A DNA stretch of 64,000 nt, taken from the NCBI RefSeq assembly GCF_018320785.1, contig NC_054869.1, forward strand, positions 12,844,698 through 12,908,697, given 5' to 3'. The notes beneath the pieces are model-generated. The model did not search any database. It was not told the DNA's origin and saw only the letters and a list, made by a program, of their open reading frames with translations. Shown piece after piece: positions 26,189 through 36,059 of this stretch. The first letter of the stretch is position 1; each line of letters opens with the position of its first letter. The position numbers were made by a program, and so were the translations under genes. The DNA comes from Cheilinus undulatus. Taxonomy: Eukaryota > Chordata > Actinopteri > Labriformes > Labridae.

Positions 26189-26641
26189 ATACATAAAACT
26201 TTTAATTTCGTACTGTACTCACTCACTGTAGAAGCACAGAAAATATCACAGAAGTAACCTGTTGTTTACATGTTTACATGCTCACTTTTACTCAGTTGTT
26301 ATTGCATGATCTTGCAGTTCCTTCATGAACTCATAGTTCCACCATGATCCTGTGATAACTCATCTCCAGCTCACTAGCGGCGCCAGGATTTTGATTGTGG
26401 GTGGGCCTCCAGAAAACTGGATGGGCCAGTTAAAATAAGCCAAAAAAGGGTTCCCCTTCATCTCCGTTTCAGCGCTTTTCTGCGGTACTGAGGACAGTGA
26501 CTCAGTAGCCTACCTGTGTGGCGCTTGAGTCGCTGTCCTAAGCTCAGAGCTGAAGCGGACAAAGACATGCACCATAACGCTATCATAAGTTACCTCTGCC
26601 TACTGCCAATATTATTTTCAATCCAGAAATTGTGCATACAG
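26189..26641. other. Spacer between hAT elements
   Basis: No gene. A segment around 26370-26440 (agcggcgccaggattttga, then gggcctcc) has the look of another dispersed repeat, unassigned. Confidence 0.35.
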
Positions 26642-27852
26642 CAGCGTTTCCGCTAGACTTTTTGGTCCCCGGTCAAAATGACCGACAGCCCTCAAGAATT
26701 CCGGCCATTTAGAACAACTACATTTGCTTTAACATTATTTTGATGCATTAACAGCAGCAAAATGCATAAATCTGATATTCTGTGATACATTGATACATAC
26801 AAGTCTGCGCTAAATGGGACTGAGGACACATTTTTATTTCCAGACCTGACCCAAAACCGAGATGGTAGAAACCAAGCCAACTGTAAACCTGAGTAACTGG
26901 TAGACACGTACACATTATTAGACCCTAGAAACGACTGCGAAGCAATACAAAGACTTTCTCTTATTATTCTTTGTGTAAGTGGTTTAAAGTATCAAAATAA
27001 AAGCTGCAAGCTTTTCCTTACACACGCAGTCAGTTACACAACACACACCCACGTTAAACTCATCAACAACAACAGTTAGCTTCACATCAGCACCATTAGC
27101 CTGTTAGCACTTTGGCCGCTATCATAACTTAATGAGTCTTACCGTCAGTTGTCTAATATCAGTCCTCATGATGATATCACTGTAGCATCTGCTAAAGCTG
27201 GAAATCCAATCATCCTGGTTTATTTTGACTAGTCCCGAAACGACAAAAGCTCCACAGCAGACAGTCCAGTCCAGTCCTGTCCTCCTCTCGTTAACGGCTT
27301 ATCCAAGACCACTGCAACTCTGCTGTCTCTCCCTCTGCTGCTGCATCGGTGTTTATGACGCTCAGCTATATAGTTCCCTTTGTTTCAGCCTCTTCAGCAG
27401 CGATGACATAAATCCCTTCATACCGCTGATGATATTAAGCCTTTGGTTAACCAGGAAAACCTCACTTAGATTAAAATTCTGCTTTAGGAGAAAGCTCTGG
27501 TCAAACTTTTCCTGCAGAGTCTCCAGCAGTACTGAGCATGCGCAGAGAGATAGATTTTTTTTTTATTTGACGTCATCATACATACATAATTAGCCATGTG
27601 CTTGCCGTCTGAGGAGATAAACAACCCCAGCACCGCAGGACAGGAGATGTAGTAAGATTAGGCAACGTTTAGTTTATATTAACGCTTTCTTGCAACATAT
27701 CTTCTAGGTTACACAAAATATATGCAAGTATTCAGTATTTACTTATCTGGTCATTTGCATGTTTTCTGCCAGACATTTTGACCATTTATATTTTTATCTG
27801 CCGGACTTCCGCCCTTTTTAATGACTGGCAAATGTAGGCTAATGGAAACTCA
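26642..27852. mobile_element. Second non-autonomous hAT-type element
   Basis: The left terminus cagcgtttccgctagac and the reverse complement of the right terminus (tgagtttccattagcc) form imperfect inverted ends of the CAGNGTTTCC type. A perfect 8-bp direct duplication, gcatacag, flanks the element at 26634-26641 and 27853-27860. Subterminal stretches also pair loosely (gaattccggccattt near the left, gccggacttccgccc near the right). No intact transposase frame is seen in 1.2 kb; the open frame at 27225-27593 has no recognisable motif. Confidence 0.82.
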
Positions 27853-27860
27853 GCATACAG

Positions 27861-29420
27861 ACAGCCAGAAATTAACAGTAATGTTAGCCTTAACTGTTAC
27901 TTGCCTTGATGGTGTGAGGGGGTGGCTACGATGACATGATGGGGAGAGGGCGGCCAAGCTGGACGGTAACTCGTCACTCATAACTTTACTTAAAATGGCA
28001 GGAGTTTCCCCCTCTTGCTCCTCGGAGCGTTTATTAGTGAATTTAAATAAAAACAAGCTGCTTTGCTTTGCCATGTTGACGTCTCATATTAGCTAATAGC
28101 TAAAGTTACCGTCTGTGTCTGTGCTTCAAAAGCTTACGCCCTATTATCATTCATTTCATTGGATCACTTGCTGATGACGATGCAGCCTGTGGGCAAGCTT
28201 AAGAGTCCGAACGTAGGGTACAATCCTCTGATTGGCTGAGAAGCTTTCACTCAAAGCCTTCCTCAGGCAGCTTATTGGATGAACAGCTAGAATGAAAACT
28301 AATTCTGTGTCCGAAATCACGATGGGCCTGGGTCAAAATGCTCCAGCTGCTCTCTGCTGCGACTCAGACAGGCCAGTTGGAGTAAAGCCTCCAAACACTG
28401 TGGACACATCAAATGCAGAAATTAGTGGTCAGTCTACCTACATTTTCATAAAGGTGGCCAGAAACATACAAGCAAGTGAAACAAAAAAAGGTAACCTGTG
28501 ACACCAGCTGACTAAAAGCTACCTTAGCAGATTAATTCAGTTTTCCTTGATTTGTTCCTCATAACGAACAACTCATCAACTACATCCTGCTACTTTGAGA
28601 AAAATATATACCAGCTAGTTGTAGTGATTTCTTTTTTTCTATGAGTGGCAATGTCCTTAAAATAAAACTGAAGCACACCTGTGCCATTACATGTGGTGCT
28701 GTTTGGATCAGGCCAAGCAGAAAGAGGTTAACTTTCCTAACCAGTTCCTTTACACTCCCTAATTGCTCCTTAGAATTAGAAGTCATTTTCTCTAGAAAAC
28801 AATCAATCCTGGTAAACAACAGGACTGTTTTTTCAATCTCTCACCTGTTTTTCTAAACTTCCCGACCACCCACAAGTCTTGCTCTCTTGCTTACTTTCCT
28901 TTTAATCTGGCTGCAGTTTTTCTTTCAGAGGGCTGTTTAACATCTTCATCATAGGTAAAAAGGCCAGTAAACCCTTTTTTGTATTATGGTGATTAATGTT
29001 AATTATGAACTCTTCTCAGTCCCATGTAGGCTGTCCTTAGTCTGAAACTAATAACTTTTTTTCAGATGACAGTAAATTTTGAATTTTATTTGGAAATCAA
29101 GGTCACAGAATCTGGGGAAAGATTGGAGAGGCGCATAATCCAAGGTGCTTGAAGTCCAGTGTGAAGTTTTCACAATCAGTGATGGTTTGAGGTGCCATAT
29201 CATCTGCTGCTGTTGGTCCTCTATGCTTTATCAAGTCCAGAGTCAATGCTTGTAAGCCATCTACCAGGGGATCAAAGAGCATTTCCATCTGCTGAGAAGC
29301 TTGATTTCCTTTTCCAGCAGGACTTTACACCTGCTCACAATAAAGCAGAAACTACCAGTAACTGATTCGCTGACTATGGTATTACTGAGCCTGACTGACC
29401 AGCCAACTGGTCTGATGTGA
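27861..29420. other. Intergenic DNA, nothing recognised
   Basis: No gene, terminal inverted repeats or RNA gene could be supported on either strand. Confidence 0.45.
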
Positions 29421-29880
29421 ACCCATAGACTGTAGAAAGAATTGGACAAACCTAACGGCCCGCCCACTAAGCTGGACTTCCTGTCAGCTAGCTAGCATTC
29501 TGGTTGACAGAAACTTCTGCCTGTCGAGCTATCTGTCAGTCAAATGAGACGCGCCAATCAGTCCACAGTGAGGTTTTTCCTAAATAATAATAAAAAATAA
29601 AAATATAATCTAAACCATTGTGGTACAAAAATTTCACCCCCATACAGTGAGAGCACATGAAGACATTAGCTGATGAGACATGTCTGGTTTTTTGAACCAA
29701 CCTGTAAACCAGTTTATTTCTAGTGTAAAAAAATGGCATTTTACCAGGTGTCCAGACGGGACTTCCGGTGTTCCTGCGGCCAGCCTCAGGTGGACACTCG
29801 ATGTATTGCAATTTTTTGCTCTTGACCATTGGCTTCATTTTCCAGGACCGGAGGTTGCCGCTTGCGCAAACCCCATAAAG
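29421..29880. repeat. Dispersed fish repeat, MITE-like
   Basis: Begins with acccatagactgtagaaag and ends with gaccggaggttgccgc, phrases I associate with a dispersed repeat of percomorph fish genomes. An interior part reads gggacttccggtgttcctgc. No termini or TSD were firmly defined, so boundaries are approximate. Confidence 0.4.
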
Positions 29881-30536
29881 AATGTCATGAGGAAGACAAG
29901 AGACACCAGACTCAACAGCACAGATGAGCTGAAAGCTATCAGGGCAACCTGGGCTTCATAACACCCCAGCAGTGCTGCTGACTAAAACCAAAAAAAAAAA
30001 AAAAAATTGAAATATGTAACTTTGTATGGATGTATCAAGAACATATGGAAGTTTCACTTTTTGAATTAGGTCATATGAAAAAAAAAAATTTTCATGACAT
30101 TTTGTTTTTTTGAGATGCACCTGTAGGCTATACGTTTTAGGGTTAGCTAAACTTTTATCACTTCCTCTGGTTTCAGGTAGCATTTCAGCTAAACAGCCAG
30201 GCTAACTAACTTACTACAAGGTTGCCACATTAGAGAGAACTTTTGATATTATCACTTGGTTCCTAGAGTTGAAGCAAAAGCACCACCAAATTCCAGCTAC
30301 AGAGAGAAAAAAACGTACCTGCTAGCTCTTAGGTCTTTACATTAATTCCTCGCCCTAATTGAGATTAGCAAACAAGGCTTGGATCAGGCATAGAGTTCAC
30401 AGGTTTATTTCGTATACTTTAACATTAAGGTGAGCTCTTATAAACGTAAAACATAAAAATGCAAAAAAAATCCATCACCAAATGCTGTCCAACACATAAG
30501 GAACAATTAATAATACCATGTTTTTATTCATGTCTT
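29881..30536. other. Spacer with poly-A and duplicated segment
   Basis: Contains an A-run at about 29988-30006. The last part, 30455-30520 (ccatcaccaaatgctgtcc and onward), is repeated almost exactly at 40625-40686, so it belongs to the duplicated block. No gene. Confidence 0.6.
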
Positions 30537-30626
30537 CATTTTCTCCACTAAATGAACATATGAACGCCGGACGAAATGATGAAAGCTAAGGAGGGTTTTT
30601 TTTTTTTTTTTTGGTTTGTGTGTGTT

Positions 30627-30845
30627 TTTTTTTTTTTGGATGAGTGGAGTTGATATCCATGTGAGATGTTTGGAGTTTGGCTGTTTGAATGTTTCCAAAG
30701 CTGTTCAAAACCAGAGGGAGTGACGAGGACGGGCCCCTGCCTGCTCCACCGAAGTGAGCGACTTGGCCGAGCTGAGGCCGCGAACCAGCGCATTTGCGGT
30801 TGTTAAGCCAACGCTCTACCCACTCCGCCACCGCTCTGGCCGAAC
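30627..30845 (-). mobile_element. tRNA-derived SINE inside unit A
   Basis: On the minus strand a tRNA-like head carries an A box, TGGCGGAGTGGG (30819-30830), and a B box, GGTTCGCGGCC (30776-30786), at tRNA-like spacing. A unique body follows and the element ends in an A-rich tail (T-run on the plus strand near 30626-30638). This is the layout of an RNA polymerase III SINE. No clear TSD was found. A near-identical copy lies in the second unit. Confidence 0.6.
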
Positions 30846-31092
30846 GTTCCACAGGAAAAAAAGTCATATTTGTCTTCATCACCCCAGCGCACTTTCAAAT
30901 TGTCAAGTGTGCTGCTGTGGGCACCCATCCGCGCGCCCGGTATCAAGCCGTCACATAAGTCATCTTTAATAATTGGATTCATATTAACACTGACTGCGGT
31001 TCCATGGACTTCAGGAGCCCGTTTTCTCTCGCCTTTTTCCACTAGCCCGCTTTCTCTTTCTGAATCTCCACGGCTTGAGAAAACACCATATT

Positions 31093-31160
31093 CCAGTATC
31101 CCGCTTTGGACAAAGCCGCTTTTGCTACCTGGACAAGTCCAAAAGTAAACGGGATACTGG
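31093..31160. other. 68-nt imperfect hairpin in unit A
   Basis: The arms ccagtatcccg and cgggatactgg pair perfectly at the base. A second internal pairing (ctttggac with gtccaaaag) extends the stem. The same structure is at 34754-34821 in the other unit. Confidence 0.7.
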
Positions 31161-32137
31161 GCCATGTACACGCACTATCCCGTTCTCTCACACTTGTAGA
31201 CTAGCTGCGCAGGCGCAACTTTGATTCAAGCTCACTTGACTTCAGACAGGATACTGGAAATACTGCGTGGCGGAGGAACAGCTGATCTCTGCCCAGAGAG
31301 AGTGCCAGCTGAGCGCCTGGGCTGTGTGCAGCCGATCAGTCTGTAAACTGACGGCAGTTTTGAGTCAAAACGCGCTCATATTTCCATCAAACTCGAAGTC
31401 CACACTTTCATATGCAGCCACGAATGAAAGATGAGCGCATTTTACTGCGGAGACAAGACAATGAGCGCAAACGCCATGAGTTAGCGGGAATGAAAGCTCT
31501 GTTCTGGGAGCTGAAGATGGAAAGACGGCACTCGGTAAGAATCCTGCACAGAAACGACGACTCTTCCGGTGTGGCCAGCCGCGGATACCCGAAGAAGACA
31601 AAATCAGTGAACACGAGGCTTTTCAGACAGCTGTGGGCTCCAGACCAGCGCGAGGCTAACGACATTTGGAAGAAGTGATCCAGAATGACTTGGTGGATTG
31701 TCAGTGCATCTTTAAGTGGATAAACATTGATGATTAATGCAAATACATACATAGATTTAGGGACAAGTGTTTTTATTCTTAATCTGTTTGAATGGAAATG
31801 AAATACTGACTTATAGTGTAACTGTGTAAAGTTTGTTGACTTTATGGAACAATTAGAATGAACTACACACACCTTCTGCATGAAAGCTGGCACAAAATGA
31901 TTGAAATCTGGTCCAGAGAGTAGAGTGGCACTCTCAATTTATATATAATATAATATAATATAATATGATATAATATTGAACATAGAAATTATGCATATTG
32001 TCCAACATTAGCTTCAGTGTTACTATTAAAAGGATTAAATGAAGACAGTGGTGAGACGTAAATGAGTATTAGTTAACATTTTCACTAGGCTAGCTATTTC
32101 TTAGTGGTGATCCTCTGTTTTGGTCCAAAATAGCAGA

Positions 32138-32161
32138 TAGATAGAGAGAGAGAGAGAGAGA
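32138..32161 (+). repeat. GATA/GA microsatellite, Tc1 target
   Basis: tagatagagagagagagag abuts the left end of the Tc1 element. The mirror-image CT/CTAT run at 43074-43101 abuts the inverted copy, and GATA repeats recur at 40706-40748. Confidence 0.85.
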
Positions 32162-33776
32162 GAGTTGAAACCAGAAGTTTACATACACTATATAAAAAGG
32201 CACATAAACTTTTTTTTCTCACTGTCTAACATTAAATCAGATTAAACTTTTCCTGCTTTTGGTCAATTAGGATTACCAAACTTATTTCTATTTGCTAAAT
32301 GCCAGAATAATGAGAGAGATCATTTTTTAAACAATTTTTTATTATATTCTTGAGAGTCAGAAGTTTACATACACTAAGATTACTATGCCTTTAAATGATT
32401 TGGAAAAGCCCAGATGATGATGTTATGTCTTTGGAAGCCTCTGATAGGTTTATTGACAACATTTGAGTTAATTAGAGGCACACCTGTGGATGTATTTTAA
32501 GGCACATCTGAAACACACTGCTTCTTTGTTTAACATCATGGGAAAATCAAAACAAATCAGCCAAGATATCAGGAAGAGAATTGTGGACTTGCACAAGTCT
32601 GGTTCATCCTTGGGTGCAATTTCCAGATGCCTGAAGGAGCCACGTTCATCTGTTCAAACAATTATACACAAGTATAAACACCATGGGAATGTCCAGCCAT
32701 CATACCGCTCAGAAAGGAGACGGGTTCTGTGTTCCAGAGATGAACGTGCTTTGGTCCGAAAAGTTCATCTCAACCCAAGAACAAAAGCAAAAGACCTTGT
32801 GAAGATGCTGGCTGAAGCTGGTAACAGTGTGGCATTATCAACAGTCAAACGAGTCCTGGACCGACATGGGCTGAAAGGCCACTCTCCCAGGAAGAAGCCA
32901 TTACTCCAAAAGAAACATAAAAAAGCCAGATTACACTTTGCAAATGCACACAGGGACAAAGACCTTCATTTCTGGAGACATGTTCTGTGGTCTGACCAAA
33001 CTAAAATTGAACTTTTGGGCCATAATGACCATCGTTACATTCGGAGAAAAAAGGGGGAAGCTTGCAAGCCTGAGAACACCATCCCAACTCTCAAACATGG
33101 GGGTGGCAGCATCATGTTGTGGGGTTGTTTTGCTGCAGGAGGGACTGGTGCACTTCACAAAATAGATGGCATCATGAGGAAAGAACATTATGTGGAAATA
33201 CTGAAGCAACATCTCAAGACATCAGACAGGAAGTTCAAGCTTGGGCACAAATGGGTTTTCCAAATGGACACTGACCCTAAGCATACTGCCAAACTGCTTA
33301 CAAAGTGGCTTAAGGATAATAAAGTCAATGTTTTGGAGTGGCCATCACAAAGCCCTGATCTCAATCCCATTGAAAATTTATGGGCAGAGCTGAAAAGGCA
33401 TGTGTGAGCAAGGTGGCCTACAAACTTGGCTCAGTTACACCAGTTCTGCCAGGAGGAATGGGCTAAAATTCCTGCAAACTATTGTGAAGAACTTGTGGAA
33501 CCATATCCAAAACGTTTGACCCAAGTCATACAGTTTAAAGGCACTGCTACCAAATACTAATGAAATGTATGTAAACTTCTGACTCTCAAGAAAATAATAA
33601 AAAATTGTCTAAAAAATGATCTCTCACATTATTGTGGCATTTAGCACAAGAAATAATTTTGGTAATCCTAATTGACCAAAAGCAGGAAAAGTTTAATCTG
33701 ATTTAACGTTAGACAGTGAGAAAAAAAAGTTTATGTGCCTTTTTATATAGTGTATGTAAACTTCTGGTTTCAACTG
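32162..33776 (+). mobile_element. Tc1/mariner element, Sleeping-Beauty IR/DR type
   Basis: Each end carries two direct repeats within a long inverted repeat: outer gttgaaaccagaagtttac and inner gagtcagaagtttacatac at the left (about 32348), with mirror copies at the right (about 33562 and 33737-33776). This inverted-repeat/direct-repeat arrangement defines the salmonid-type Sleeping Beauty group. The element is about 1.6 kb. A TA follows the right end (33777-33778). The left terminal base is mutated and merges with the GA microsatellite. It carries one transposase frame. The same insertion is present inverted at 41456-43073. Confidence 0.93.
32538..33560 (+). pseudogene. Tc1 transposase with one premature stop
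   Basis: The frame from ATG 32538 (MGKSKQISQDIRKRIVDLHK) to the TAA at 33560 is 341 codons including the stop, the same length as Sleeping Beauty transposase (340 aa). The N-terminal paired-like helix-turn-helix region and the catalytic DDE context are visible: D in WSDQTKIE, D in QMDTDPKH and E in PIENLWAELK. One in-frame TGA at 33405-33407, right after ELKRHV, replaces what is usually an arginine codon (a CGA-to-TGA transition is the simplest explanation) and removes the last 51 residues. The upstream in-frame ATG at 32490 is unlikely to be used, since the family begins at MGKSK. No frameshift is seen, so this is a recently inactivated copy. Confidence 0.93.
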
Positions 33777-33778
33777 TA

Positions 33779-34144
33779 GATAATTCACCAATGAAATACA
33801 GAACCAATCATTCATCTACACACATGCATGCACACACTCGCATTCATTCAGCCACAATACATATTTACCAGCAAAGGAGAACAAAATACACAGATGAAAG
33901 TCTAGATATGCTATTTTTTGTCATCGTAAAGCAGTGATTTGGATGCACGATTAATTCTGACAAGACGGAATTCTTAAATCCACTTTTTCACTTCTCCAGG
34001 GAAAATGTGTAAGTCTGTGCAAAGTTTCAGATTGGTTGGGAGACGATTTCAGGCTTTGATAGCTTTCAAAGAAAAGCAGACTGTGCAAAGGCTAAGCCAC
34101 GCTCAGGGATACTACAGTCTCCACTGGAGGCAGACCTTGAAGAT
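33779..34144 (+). repeat. Repeat F, copy 1
   Basis: A 366-bp segment (gataattcaccaatgaaata to gcagaccttgaagat) recurs directly at 40750-41116 and inverted at 41128-41446. It is not coding. It is the original right flank of the Tc1 insertion site. Confidence 0.88.
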
Positions 34145-34206
34145 CTGCGAATGTACTCCGAGCCAAGTTTCCCAAAACTCTTCCGTGGTGGAGCCACATT
34201 CTGGCT

Positions 34207-35259
34207 CATTTTCTCCACTAAATGAACATATGAACGCCGGACGAAATGATGAAAGCTAAGGAGGGTTTTTTTTTTGGTTTGTGTGTGTTTTTTTTTTTGG
34301 ATGAGTGGAGTTGATATTCATGTGAGATGTTTGGAGTTTGGCTGTTTGAATGTTTCCAAAGCTGTTCAAAACCAGAGGGAGTGACGAGGACGGGCCCCTG
34401 CCTGCTCCACCGAAGTGAGCGACTTGGCCGAGCTGAGGCCGCGAACCAGCGCATTTGCGGTTGTTAAGCCAACGCTCTACCCACTCCGCCACCGCTCTGG
34501 CCGAACGTTCCATGAAAAAAAAACTCATATTTGTCTTCATCACCCCAGCGCACTTTCAAATTGTCAAGTGTGCTGCTGTGGGCACCCATCCGCGCGCCCG
34601 GTATCAAGCCGTCACATAAGTCATCTTTAATAATTGGATTCATATTAACACTGACTGCGGTTCCATGGACTTCAGGAGCCCGTTTTCTCTCGCCTTTTTC
34701 CACTAGCCCGCTTTCTCTTTCTGCATCTCCACGGCTTGAGAAAACACCATATTCCAGTATCCCGCTTTGGACAAAGCCGCTTTTGCTACCTGGACAAGTC
34801 CAAAAGAAAACGGGATACTGGGCCATGTACACGCACTATCCCGTTCTCTCACACTTGTAGACTAGCTGCGCAGGCGCAACTTTGATTCAAGCTCACTTGA
34901 CTTCAGACAGGATACTGGAAATACTGCGTGGCGGAGGAACAGCTGATCTCTGCCCAGAGAGAGTGCCAGCTGAGCGCCTGGGCTGTGTGCAGCCGATCAG
35001 TCTGTGAACTGACGGCAGTTTTGTGTCAAAACGCGCTCATATTTCCATCAAACTCGAAGTCCACACTTTCATATGCAGCCACGAATGAAAGATGAGCGCA
35101 TTTTACTGTGGAGACAAGACAATGAGCGTAAACGCAATGAGTTAGCGGGAATGAAAGCTCTGTTCTGGGAGCTGAAGATGCAAATGAGTATTAGTTAACA
35201 TTTTCACTAGGCTAGCTATTTCTTAGAGGTGATCCTCTGTTTCGGTCCAAAATAGCAGA
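34207..35259 (+). repeat. Composite repeat unit A', internally deleted
   Basis: Direct repeat of 30537-32137 at very high identity. It lacks the segment equivalent to 31520-32059: the join is at 35180/35181, where gctgaagatg runs directly into caaatgagtattag. It ends at exactly the base where the microsatellite and Tc1 start in the first unit, so this copy has no Tc1. Confidence 0.88.
34288..34506 (-). mobile_element. tRNA-derived SINE inside unit A'
   Basis: Near-identical duplicate of the SINE at 30627-30845, with the same A and B box sequences and a shorter A-tail. It arose by duplication of the whole unit rather than by independent insertion. Confidence 0.6.
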
Positions 35260-36059
35260 CTTTGAAAATGCAGCAAAACAAATAAAAGTCCTTCAGAACA
35301 ACCCCTATTAAATATCAAGTCTTCAAATATTACACATTAATAATATCAATAATAATTATAACTTTATTTGTATAGCACTTTTAAAACCATGGGTTTACAA
35401 AGTGCTTTGACAAGTGCAGAAGCAAGTCCAAAAACAAAGCAACAACCCAGACAAAAGACAAGAAACAGAACGTGACATGTAGACAGATAATAATTCATCT
35501 ACATCGAAAAAGAGCAACAATATAGAACCAAACCTAGATGACCTGTGATGCCATGCAAACTAAGACATCACAGACATCAATCAGAGTGCAGACATGAAAC
35601 CATACTGCACAGCTAAGACATCATGAACATCAGGATGCAGGCAAGACACACACATCAGTACCATAAAATGATAGGAACCCAGGCAAAGCAGGAACCCACT
35701 ACACAGGCTGAGACCGAGAGGACAAAATTAAAGACATAAGAAATTAAAAGAGAAACAGTAAAATGTAAATAAGAGGGCAAAAGCAGATATTAAAACAGGG
35801 TAAAACAAGCTCTAAAACTGTAAAAGCAGTAAAACTGATAAATATTTTAACACAGGTAAACATAAGGGGAAGCAGTGAAGACATAAGATCAATAAAGTGA
35901 GGAAGACAGTAACAATTAAAAACAGCCAGGGGGCAAGGAAATAAAATTAGGTTGACAGGGAGTAAAGGAGAGATTAAGAGGAAATTAAACTAAAATATGT
36001 AAGAATCTGTGAAAAGATAAAAATTATAAAGATTAAATAAGAAGAAGATGAAAACGACA

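Larger units (their letters stand above)
30537..32137 (+). repeat. Composite repeat unit A (full copy)
   Basis: The unit is duplicated in direct orientation at 34207-35259, where about 540 bp (31520-32059) are missing; the segment from 31583 rightward recurs inverted at 43.1-43.6 kb. It contains an antisense tRNA-derived SINE and a strong 68-nt hairpin (31093-31160), plus further copies of the motif ggatactgg. Open frames on both strands (for example a 122-codon minus frame at 30803-31171) persist in both copies. Recent duplication explains that, so it is not evidence of coding. It is probably a DNA-transposon derivative or segmental duplicate; family unknown. Confidence 0.75.

Noticed and set aside
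30776..30843. Possible tRNA gene on the minus strand
   Set aside because: A and B boxes are present, but the head is followed by a SINE body and A-tail, occurs twice in a duplicated repeat, and cannot be folded convincingly into a full cloverleaf by eye.
30803..31171. 122-codon minus-strand frame conserved in units A and A'
   Set aside because: Conservation is explained by recent duplication, the frame overlaps SINE sequence and a hairpin, and no domain is visible.
31412..31678. 88-codon plus-strand frame, basic and helical-looking
   Set aside because: The other copies support a different frame at the 3' part (inverted copy at 43.5 kb), so no single coding frame is preserved.
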